Assembly: GCA_035772785.1 (NCBI GenBank)
Contig: JAOCPU010000051.1
Span: 124,001 to 188,000 of the forward strand
From: Phlebiopsis flavidoalba
Lineage: Eukaryota; Basidiomycota; Agaricomycetes; Polyporales; Phanerochaetaceae
Reading direction: 5' to 3'
Length of the DNA: 64,000 nucleotides
The notes beneath the pieces were generated by a model, which worked only from the letters and a program-made list of their open reading frames with translations, searched no databases and was not told where the DNA came from. Positions within the stretch are counted from its first letter, which is position 1; each line of letters starts with the position of its first letter. The position numbers were made by a program, and so were the translations under genes. Below are positions 45,340-54,707 of the stretch, in pieces.

Positions 45340-46372
45340 TCGCATATATTTGCGAGGGTCCATCTCGATTGTGAAGAGTATGGGGCAGAAGTGGAGCGAT
45401 CTGGGGAATGTGAGACACGCTTGGATGCGAGATACCCATCGATCCGAGTATATTCGATATGATAAGGTATTGGGCTGCGAAGATCCAAGAAGGTTCTCGT
45501 CAGGTCACGTAAGCGGGCAATCCTGACAGCACTTGCCTGCACAATCATTTCTTTTCCCATGCTATGTCAGATAGCTCTCTCACGCTAATAAGGTCGTGAC
45601 CAAAAAAGCGACAAGCCTTGTGATCGTTCAAGCAGCTAGCAGCTATGAGCTTCGTGCCATCACTGAAGGTGTAAAAATCCACGGTAAGTAAGTGTGCACA
45701 TGCCTCAGATTCACCGGTCGCGCCACCGCGTACCAAGTTTACAGCTGTGGGCAATGATGCAATTGCAGCATAAGTGCGAATTATTCACCAAGAATCTGCA
45801 CGGCACGAGGATTTTCACACAGAGGGCAGGAACGTTGGGAGGAGATTGTAGAAGGTTCAAGCCAAGCTTTGAGTCCGAAGAGGCGAAGACTGACCGAAGG
45901 CGCCACGCCCCTTTGAATTCTGGGAAGGAGAACATAGTAACGAAGGTCGTTCAACCATTATCGCCTGCGTTTCGTGTTTGTCAAGAGTCCAATTTCAAGA
46001 GCGTGTCTTGTTGAAGAAGAAAAATCGCAGGGCGATCAGTGACGTGGTGGTTCGAATGCACGCAGGATTCTGCATCGTGAGCGCCCGTAAAAGGCTTGGT
46101 GGCGTTGATGCGCACCGCTAGCGCCGAGTCCGTCGGTGGTTGGGCGTTTTACCAGGTTTTACCGTATCCATCAGGGCAGTATGTGCTCATAGTGGATGTA
46201 TGGAATCGAATTGTATACTACTAAGGATACAAGTATGTGCATGGTGTACACTACTTTTAAGTCTATATGTCTATATGGCTACGACATCTAACCTGCAATG
46301 ATAGGCGTGAAGAAAGCTCGGAATTTTGATACTAGCCAACTAGTCCATAAAACCCAGAATTGTACACAAAAA
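45340..46372. other. Spacer between NRPS-like gene and MFS transporter
   Basis: About 1 kb. Minus-strand open frames at 45291-45560 and 45545-45754 have no known motif; the latter (FYTFSDGTKLIAASCLND) could be a small gene fragment. Otherwise it is promoter of the NRPS-like gene and 3' flank of the transporter. Confidence 0.45.
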
Positions 46373-48782
46373 TCAGTGAGAGCATATAGCGCGCAAAATT
46401 AGATATGAGCGAAAAGCATTAAAAGCGTGGAAATCGTGAAGCCATGACTCATGAAACTCAATTCTCGCGTTGAGGGGCTCTTCGCGTCGATGTCCCTCAG
46501 TTTGGTCGCTAAGTGACCACAAGACGGCCCCCAAAGTCTGGCATCCCTTCACGATGTCCTCCGTCTTTTCCGAAGAAGTCTTCTCCTCGATCACCACAGG
46601 CTTCTCTAGCGTTGCTGCCTGCTTTTCTTCGTCGACGGGGCGAAACTTGTGACCTTCAAGCGGCCGCGTCGTGCTCGCCTCCACATCCTCGGGCGGGGGG
46701 TGCACGGTGCTCCGTGGCCATCAACGTTTTGTAAACAAGACTAGGAGCGAGCATTATTTTCGAAGACCGTATCGATGCACGAGAAGGGACACCAAAACTC
46801 GGCAGCGTGTCGCGCGCGCCACCAAGTGACCGGCTGGCGACACCTTTAGTTTCTTCATTGTTGTTGTTAGTTTTCTCTGACGCTCTTGTGTGCTCGATTT
46901 TGAGCTCACGTTTATAAGGTCGCCCGTCGTATAAACCTACCGCGGTAGGTAGCGCTGTAGCGCCGTTGTAGATCGCGCCGACGGTTGCCGCCAATCGTAC
47001 GAATGGTCCCACACACGGCCGACTCGTGCGATTTCTAGGGTACAAAAGTGAGTCGTGGGTCCTTTATTGGTATGTGTATGGAGGAGCGAAGCACTCACTT
47101 GGTGTGCGTTGTAGGACAACATGGCACTCCCGCGCTACCAGATGAATGAATTGGCAGGAAGGACATGCGGAGAGTAAGTACTTGTCCGGCGATCCGCAGT
47201 CGCAAGAAGACAAGTCGCGACGACGAGTAATGGCTCTTGGGCGAAGAGAAGGACATATTTCGGGCTGATTTTGTTTGGACAGGAGGACCGCTGAAACTTG
47301 TGGCGAAATGCGAGCGAACACCAATGGGAATCCTGAAAGATGTAAGGTAAGATACCAACGAAGTGCTGAGGAGGAAGGGGGGTGCTTACATTCGCAGGTA
47401 GGGCCACCGAGATAACGGACCATTGATAGACCTCTTGCCATAGCGCAGTGATGATTGTAAAGATGGTCGTCCCAAAACCATAGGAAGGGCATGAGGGCCA
47501 AGACCGAATAGAAACAGAGAAGTTCGGCAGGAACCATGTACGAGGTGGACTGGCGTAAAGATTTAGGGGATCGCACAGTGGAAGACGCAATGGGTACTCA
47601 CTACAGCAGCGGTGGCCGGGGGTATTCTTGTCTCATACAGGAAGAAACCTGCAACACCAAACACGGAGATAATGAGAGGTGCAAGTACCGTGGCAGACCC
47701 CCATCCGGCGGTCGAGCCCGACGTTGACAGCAAAGATGAACAGGATCAGAGAGCCGCTGTGCGCGTGGTTTAATATAAAACTTGCATGTGGTTCAAAGGA
47801 GAGCGGGGCTTACCTGTGAGGATAGACACGCCAAACCATGTCGAGTTGTTTCCACCGCCGGGACTGCGGCTCGTCGATGCCTCGAATAGGAGAAGGCGCG
47901 AGGAACATGCACAGAGCGCCGATGGGGATGGCGAGGATGGCGACAAAACCAGAACACCCATGACCAGTTGGCGACGTAACTGGACAAAGATCGCCCCAAT
48001 AATTAAGCCCAGAACTACGATTGATGAGCGTCTAATGAGCATGTGTCGAAGATCCCCGAGCTCCGGCCGCGCTTGACCGTTACCAATAGCACCCGCAACC
48101 ACCGAACACAAACCGATGGCACCTACAAATTGAACGTAATATTAGCCTTGGAATGAGGCTCGAAGACCCATGACCTTTACGTACGGGCTTGCTCCGTCGG
48201 CTCTGGGAAAGACATCGACCAATAGCGTAAGTGCAGAAGGTATGGTCAAGGGAAGCAGCTGGAAGAATGTTTTAGGTAAAACGAGGTCCTTGCTGAGAAG
48301 TGAGAGAGATGTACCGATTCCACTTCAACGCCCCGCAGCACTATGAGAACGATTTTGTCGCGCACGGAATCCGCCTCCTATGGAGATGAAGCCAAGGAGG
48401 GTCACGCCAATGACGAAAGCCATATTCTAGTCAGGGTTTGTGAAAAGCACAGCTCCATTGTCGAACAACACGAACGCAAGCCGCTCACTTGGATTATAGA
48501 CATCGCTGATTCGCCCGCTCTGGGATGTAAATAAGTAAAAGAAATGCGATAACAGCGGTAAACTATCTTACAATGAGCAGAAAAGACGCGAATGTCAACT
48601 GGAATGCGCTGATAATCCAGCGTCGCATTCGCTACTTCAGTCATGTTGAGATCCTCAACTAGCGAGGGGATGGCTGAGAATAAAGCCGAGTTGTTGAACG
48701 CGTCAAGGAACTGGGCGAGACAAAAGGTGACGAGCAGACAGGTACCTCCTGAAAGCGGAGTAGCGTTGGGGGATTTTGCCAT
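46373..48782 (-). CDS. Major facilitator superfamily transporter (DHA2-type drug:H+ antiporter-like)
   Basis: The start at 48782 gives MAKSPNATPLSGGTCLLVTF with CLAQFLDAFNNSALFSAIPS, TM1 of a DHA2-type MFS carrier. After one base is restored the next helix reads TWIISAFQLTFASFLLI, followed across an intron by the conserved loop SGRISDVYNP. Later blocks: LCSVVAGAIGN, IGAIFVQ, WVFWFVAILAIPIGALCMFL, DEPQSRRWKQLDMVWRVYP-type loop, FFLYETRIPPA, FLWFWDDHLYNHHCAMARGL region, ISPKYVLLFAQ, DKYWPHVLP, GSAGAMLSYT and VGAIYNGA with TAVGL. The cytosolic tail is polar (STTRPLEGHKFRPVDEEKQA, TSSEKTEDIVKG) and stops at 46373-46375. Sited next to an NRPS-like gene, it could export a product, but general drug efflux is equally possible. 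Confidence 0.82.
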
Positions 48783-50020
48783 CGACGAGGGTCTGAGCAG
48801 GCGACAAGGCCAACTCGTTTGCAGCGGGTTTTGGAGGGGCGAGCATGTTTAGATACCAGAGACGTCAAAAGTTCGTAAAGAGAGAGAGAGAAAGAGAAAA
48901 CTGAAGGCCCAGAAAAAATGGGGGAGGGGGGAGAGAGAGGAAAAACGTTGCTGCACAAAGAGTCAGCTTTTATACTCTGACTTGGTCTGTCTCGGTAGCG
49001 TACCTGCTGATTGATAGGCAAGAAGGAACGGCGTGCAGCAGGCCGTTTGGCTGACGACGCGCAAGAGCCGGTGCCTTTCATTGTCTGACTAAGGAGCCTC
49101 AAGCTTGAGGACGATTCCAGAACTTCCCCCGCCCGACGGAACAGCTCTTCCTCCAATGGCAAAAGTTTTCTACACGAGCAATGATTGGTCCCGCGAGGTG
49201 CCGGCAAGAGGAAGCTCAACCGTTATCGTCGGGCCAAGGTTACCAGCGAACGAGCGACGGGACCAAAACATAGCGAAGCCAATGGAATATAGCCGGAGTT
49301 GCTTCTTACGGCCACTTTACGTCATAAAACGCCCATCAAGTCGAGCCTGGACCCGGTGGCCTCTCGCTCCGACATTCCGTGGCGAGTGCAAAGGCCCGTT
49401 CACTGCCATCCACAAAAGCCACAGTTGCTTGCTTTTGAAGCTCTAGTCAGGTAGAGTGTCAGCAGTTCTCATGGTACTACGCACTCTTCTAGTGGCGTAC
49501 ATGGCTGACAAGAATGCACCTTGGGGCGTGAGACGGTATGTAGTAGGAGTTCTCTATCGAGTCACTTGAAGTATCACAGGGCGCTTCCTTGATTCGTCAT
49601 TTACGAAAGAGAAAGCAACGAGCCTAGAATAACATTAGTGTTGTTTTGTCAAATGTGATTTTAACCACAAATTAAGGACGCATCCCACTCATCAACTTCT
49701 CACACACTCGAAGTTATTTCTGCCAAAATTATAGAACAGATTTGGTACATAGATGAGCGTACGCACATGTCCACACTGATTCTCTGAGGTCACTTGAACA
49801 CGGATCGACAGTGATCAATGGTTTTGCAAACCCGACACGGCGCACAAAAACCTGCAATTATCCATCTTAAATCTTTGTCAAAAGTCGAAATCGCGCGGGC
49901 GGTCTCTTGACCTGATCAACTCACGTTAAGCCATATTCTACGGACTAAATGCGGGGAAATATAGACTGTGCCTGCGACGCATGATCGCTGCAATAACCTA
50001 AGAGACTGGTCGAGCGAGAC
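48783..50020. other. MFS upstream region and H4 distal upstream region
   Basis: No gene supported. 48870-48945 is strongly purine-rich on the plus strand, that is a CT-rich element on the coding strand of the MFS gene, typical of fungal promoters. Confidence 0.5.
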
Positions 50021-50030
50021 GAGCGGACGC

Positions 50031-50066
50031 GTGGTCACGCATGTCACACAGGTCACACCAGTCACC
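50031..50066 (+). promoter_or_regulatory. Four GTCAC motifs at exact 9-bp spacing upstream of histone H4
   Basis: GTCAC begins at 50034, 50043, 50052 and 50061, all in the same orientation, about 190-220 bp before the H4 ATG. Consensus of the unit is roughly xGTCACxCx. The same pentamer is clustered upstream of NUDT21 and the septin. It is absent as a cluster upstream of the decayed second H4 copy. Confidence 0.55.
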
Positions 50067-50252
50067 CCGCCTGCGCGCAAAGCGCTCGCAGGCCCGGGGT
50101 TGCCACGTGCGCGGTCCGTTGGTCTTCGCATCACCGCGGCGCGCCGCGGGCAAAACCGCAGCTTGTCTCTTACCACCATACTCTCGCGCGTCGTGCGACC
50201 AGCTTGGTGTCCGTTCATCTTCTTCATCTCGCTTGTCTACATCTCTTGACCA

Positions 50253-50913
50253 ATGACTGGTCCTGGCCGTGGAAAGGGTGGAAAGGGTCTCGGAAAAGTG
50301 CGTTACCTTTGTTCGGTGGCCGTGCCACAATTGCAGTATCCGGTCCAGATAACTCGGAACTAACTACCAACGTGCCGTTAGGGGAGGCGCGAAGCGTCAT
50401 CATCGCAAGATTTCTTCGTGATAACATTCAGGGTATCACCAAGCAACTGTACGTACCTCAACCCCGTCCTTATACCGACCCCCGTCTCACCCATCATGTG
50501 GTACTTGTAGGCTATCCGTCGTCTCGCACGTCGTGGCGGTGTCAAGCGTATCTCTGGTTTGATTTACGAAGAGACTCGCACACGGTGTGTCCTGAAAGAT
50601 CTATTGTTTTTGGAGAATGTGCGTTTCGTCCCACGATACTGCAAGGCCAGTGTACTTACTAACCACTTCACATCGTCTCTAGGATTATTCGTGACTCCGT
50701 GAGTTAATTGCCACTCCTCCAATTCTGTTCCATATTGAGCTATCCATAGGTCACGTACACTGAGCACGCCAAGCGGTATGCTACTCGATTTTCCTTCTCC
50801 TTGTACTATCCAGTCTCACATGTCACCATTTTCTAGCAAGACCGTCACTGCCCTTGATGTTGTCTATGCCCTCAAGCGCTCTGGGCCGCACCCTTTACGG
50901 CTTCGGTGCTTAG
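50253..50913 (+). CDS. Histone H4
   Basis: Core nucleosomal histone. The start at 50253 gives [15 protein letters not shown] (two residues more than the usual tail), an intron, then [17 protein letters not shown] (after removing one T of the run at about 50410), an intron, [20 protein letters not shown] with ETR, a region with extra bases (50575-50620) before FLENV, an intron, IRDS, an intron, VTYTEHAKR, an intron, [16 protein letters not shown], and RTLYGFGA with TAG at 50911-50913 if one G of GGG (50882-50884) is removed. Five introns of about 50-65 nt. An essential, near-invariant protein with homopolymer indels is the best evidence in the window that many frameshifts are sequence errors. 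Confidence 0.93.
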
Positions 50914-51560
50914 GTTGCTAATGACGTTAGCACGCGAATGTGGGATTGCAAACCAAACCACGGCTCCACCAAGTTTCACGGGCATTCTATCAGGCTACGA
51001 ACCCATGCTACGAGTCTGTCGCATGTAGATAACTCGTTGATGTGGAATACTGAATCGATTCTTTCAAATATCGGAACAAGTCTTGCCCGCAGTATGGAGA
51101 AGTCACTCATGGTTTGATCAAGTTTATTGTCGCCCTCAAGTTGGACTGTTCGCATCGCGCAACCCGTTGTAATAGCTCCCATGTCCCTCGACCTCGCGAG
51201 CAAACATTTAAGGTATGTTCTTCCTCGCTACCACACACGTACCGCTTCAGTCCAACGAGAAAAGTTCCAGAAAGGACATGACACGCCAGTAAACTTGCTC
51301 GCCTTCGTGTTGTCCTCGGATGATGGTCTTATAAACCTATTCCGCGTGTCCGACACCGTAACGTTTGACGTTCTGCCTCGAGCTTCCACATCCCTGGATT
51401 GCCCCGTGCTATTCGTGGCAACCTCAGAGCACCCGCAGTCCCACAGCATTGGCCACTGGTAGCACCAGTGACCCATAGTACCAGCGACTCTGTTCTTCTT
51501 GCCACTACCTGAACACTTCCTTAATGACAGCGCATTATCTTGTGATCCAGGTCATCGACG
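50914..51560. other. Spacer between the two H4 copies
   Basis: About 650 bp; open frames on both strands (50976-51203 minus, 51127-51462 plus) show no known motif. Confidence 0.5.
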
Positions 51561-52190
51561 ATCTCTGGCCGCGGAAAGGGCGCTAAGTGTCTTGGAATGT
51601 GAGTTTCCCTTCATCCATTCGCCGTCTCTGAGATCCAGGTACTCTTCCACTAATCCGTTTCAGGGGCGGGGTTGAAGCGACACCATATTACCACCCGCGA
51701 GAACATTCGGGGTATCACCAAGCCTGTACGTACAGCAGCCCACTTCTGCAAGTGTCCCATAGGCGCATAATACCTCGCGTCTCGTCTGCTTTTCGTAGGA
51801 TCTTCGCCGCCTTGCTCGTCGTGGCGGTTCGAAGGGCATCTCTGGTCTAATTAACGAGGACGCTCGTGGCGCGTTGAGGATGGATATACCAGAGAACGTG
51901 CGTTATACCGCCATGCCGTTTGCCCATCTGTCATGCACCTCCCCGACTTTAGGTGATCCACGACGCCCGGTGTGTGTACTGTCCCTTTGTTGCAGAAACA
52001 TCAACAGTGATTGATACACCCCAAGGTCACACCACCCGGCATGTTGCTAGCATATGTGAATCTAGGACGCGCTTTTGAACTGACTTTTCAACTAATTTTC
52101 TACAGTAAAAACGTGACCCGCTCTTGATGTCGTCTATGCCCTCAAGCGGTTCCGGCCGAGTCCCTCTACGACTTCGGTATCGAGGCTCCC
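51561..52190 (+). pseudogene. Decayed second histone H4 copy
   Basis: The intron-exon layout matches that of the intact H4 gene 0.6 kb upstream. It opens with ISGRGKGAKCLGM, where the start ATG has become ATC (51561-51563). It continues LKRHHITTRENIRGITKP, then across an intron [20 protein letters not shown] and ARGALRMDIPENV. Later come a poorly matching stretch and [10 protein letters not shown], with a diverged end LYDFG and no stop in the expected place. Many substitutions hit residues that are invariant in H4 (for example Tyr to Asn in the GLIYEE block). Shared intron positions mean DNA-level tandem duplication, not retroposition. Confidence 0.85.
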
Positions 52191-52462
52191 ATCCGAACTG
52201 TCGTAAGTACCCTATCCACTTATGTCAGTATTATCGGGCAATACGATCGGCCAGCTGATTTTCCTCAGACGTCCGCAAGTGCACGGACAGAGGCACCTGA
52301 GTTTATTCCTGCGAACGCGTCATACATCATCATATTTTCAATGTTCGCATACGCCCCCGTGCAATTTCATCAAGTTTTGACTGAGACTCGATCAAAAGCG
52401 AGTAGTGTATACGTCTCAAGACATTCGTGCAACAGTGCGGGTTCGACTTCGCTACCAAGTGC

Positions 52463-52627
52463 TTGTATACTGGTCAACGTCGGCCCGTGCGGGTGCGGCA
52501 AACTTAGACGTGCTGCAGGTGGTCGAGTATGTTAAGCAGGAGGCAAAGATGGTCTATCTCCTCGAGTGCTTGCAGAAGACGCTACCGCCGGTCATCATCT
52601 TCAGCGAGAACAAGAATGAGGTCGACG
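52463..52627 (+). pseudogene. Orphan exon of a DDX41 (Abstrakt)-type DEAD-box helicase
   Basis: Reads [14 protein letters not shown] (after removing one C at about 52484-52486) then [39 protein letters not shown]. This is the junction between the two RecA domains of DDX41-type helicases (vertebrate counterpart has the same VNVGRAGAA and [19 protein letters not shown] pattern). A GTAAGA donor follows directly at 52628, yet neither the preceding DEAD domain nor the following HELICc exons can be found around it. It lies between the H4 pseudogene and the 3' end of MRM2. Best read as a duplicated gene fragment. Confidence 0.75.
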
Positions 52628-52908
52628 GTAAGAGCCTTACCACTTGGTGTATGACACAGAGATCTGCAGCTGTATCGAAAGCTAACATAGCGAGCACATT
52701 CAGCGAATATCGAGATGAATATATTGAATGGGACACGATCTCAGCTGAGGATATATACCAAAGGGTGTTGTTCCGAAGTGGCCAGTGTCGATGATTAGTG
52801 AGCAGCCGGTATAAGAGCTTCGGGAAAGTAGAGGACATCAGGAAACATGACAGTGAAGGATCGTTACAGATATGGATTGTGGCGAGCGATGTGAAAGTGG
52901 TCGGCATA

Positions 52909-53922
52909 TTATTTCCGCTTGTGCTCGCCGTTGCCAGCCGCTGGCAAACCCAGTATCCTTCACTGGAGTCGTCTCGGCTAGCAGGGGGCTTATGATATAG
53001 CACCGTCTCGAACCGCGGCTCCAGCTCCTCCTCGCGGAACTTTTGGAGGACCGGATGTGCAAAGTGCTTCAGCCTGCATAGTTGATGAGCAATAGGCAGA
53101 CAAAAAAATGAAAAGGAGACACGCACACTAGCACTCCTCCTTTTCGTCGTCCGATCTCACGACCCGTTCTGAGATGCTGTTTTAAAAATGTAGCTTGCCG
53201 TTTTACAAATTTCAAGACTGCTTCGCATATCTGGAGACTAGACTCTGTATCCGCTGTGCGATTGCCAGAAAAGTTCGCGGCCATGTCTGAAAGGATGACG
53301 TCTACAGTGTGTGAGCTGCGTGATGATTCGGGGGAGGGAAGCAGTGCCTCTATGTAATCGTCCGCTTCAGGTGAAAGGAAGTTGGTCTGCAATGTCTTGA
53401 CACCAGGTATCGGAAACATAGGCAAGAGATCGACCGCGACTATAAGACCTCTGCCCAGGCGACTCGTAGGTTCAACGTCCGTGCTGAGGTAGTCCAGAGG
53501 GTCTATTTTATCTGGCACCTCAGGTGTGCTCCAAGTACCATGAGACTCAGCTCGCGCTTCATCCTCGAGGCCAAATCCGTCAAAGATTTCCTCCTGTCGT
53601 TCGCGCTCACCCATGGTGCGGTATCTGTGCTTGGGTTCCACATCCTCCACAGTCCATCCGAGCTTGCCTGCGACGACCTGGCTCCATCCCGCCTGGAGCA
53701 AGCGCCCAAGGTCTACGACGACATGAACGTCACGATGTCGCAGGAATTGTACTGTATCTCGAGCTCGAGAAGCTTGAACGCGGATCGTGAACGGTAATGT
53801 GCTGGGTGAGAGAGTCGTTGCTTGACTACAGGGTCTTTGAATTGCCTTGCAAGCCAGTTCCTTTCGAGGAAGGTGGAAGCTTTTTTCGAATAACGTGATA
53901 GGCCGTTGGGAAAGAAGGACAT
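52909..53922 (-). CDS. MRM2: Mitochondrial rRNA 2'-O-ribose methyltransferase (MRM2 / FtsJ-RrmJ family)
   Basis: SAM-dependent methyltransferase of the large mitochondrial rRNA. Start chosen at 53922: MSFFPNGLSRYSKKASTFLE, a basic, Ser-rich presequence-like N-terminus; an upstream ATG at 54024 in the same frame is also possible. Blocks: NWLARQFKDPVVKQRLSHPA, HYRSRSAFKLLELE (family KxxxRSRAAFKL signature with catalytic Lys), VVVDLG and GWSQVVAGKLGWT (SAM motif I, interrupted by an indel), GRGLIVAVDLLPMFPIPGVK with TLQTNF, DVILSDMAANFSGNRTADTE (motif IV Asp), LQICEAVLKFV, GGVLVC, RFETVLYHKPPASRDDSSEG and YWVCQ. The K-D-K-type tetrad can be traced. The linker of about 80 residues after motif I is longer than in yeast. 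The last residues are uncertain (frame change near 52935). Confidence 0.88.
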
Positions 53923-54026
53923 GCGGAGGAGAAACAGGTTGTGACGGACGGTGAGCGAGTCGGAAGACGTCCGCCAGGAAAGGAAACGGGCGGCTTCCCG
54001 ATGCGATCTGGACTCTGCTCCCATCC

Positions 54027-54707
54027 ATGATGTCCTCGAATTCGCAGACCACCCTTATACCCGACCATCACTTCGTCGACGCCTTTGATGACGACGACGA
54101 GTATGAAAGAGATGAAAACGGCAATGTCATAGAACAGGTAGAGTATGTGACCCTTGACCTCGGCGCCGTGGAACCGACGCTGGTCCCGAGCACCTCCTCA
54201 TACCGTTTAATCGTACGCTCAAGCCCCATGCTCACGTTTTATTCACATCTGATCGCAGCTCGCGTGTTAGGGTCTTGACACACCAACGCCTTACTTGCAG
54301 CTTTCTGGGACGGTTTTCAAGGGAAAGCACCAGACTCTACTTGGAACGGAACTGTTGTTCACAGACGCACAAGGCGAGGCGGTTGTTCTTTCTGATATAT
54401 TGGTGAGACTCAACCCTGAAAGTAGGTGTCGATGAACCTTCTGACCGGAGCAAGCGTTCTCTCGCCCACGTCGCGAACACGGAGAAAACGAATCGTGTTC
54501 AAGGAGGTGGAGCTTCGACCGAGAGGTTCCAACGCGCAAACGAGACAGGATGAGGCCGCCTCGCAGCAACCCAGCGTGACAACTTTGTCAAAGAAACGCA
54601 GACCACACGGACGCTCGAACAGCTTGGGGGGGGGGGGGGGGGTCGTCGGAAATGAACCAGCCGGTGACACTTCTTCGCGTGGTCGTGGAGTGCCGAAGGG
54701 CAAGTAA
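54027..54707 (+). CDS. TFIIIC subunit 6 / tau55-like (GTF3C6) protein
   Basis: Subunit of the RNA polymerase III assembly factor TFIIIC. The start at 54027 (or the adjacent ATG at 54030) gives MMSSNSQTTLIPDHHFVDAF, an acidic stretch DDDDEYERDENGN, then the TFIIIC_sub6 domain: EYVTLDLGAVEPTLVPSTSS with YRLI, an intron at about 54215-54255, GLDTPTPYLQLSGTVFKG, HQTLLGTELLFTDAQGEAVV with LSDILVRLNPE. The C-terminal tail is basic and low complexity (SPTSRTRRKRIVFKEVELRP), with a 16-G run at 54627-54642 encoding polyglycine, ending VPKGK and TAA. Frame across the G run is uncertain. Head-to-head with MRM2. Confidence 0.82.
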
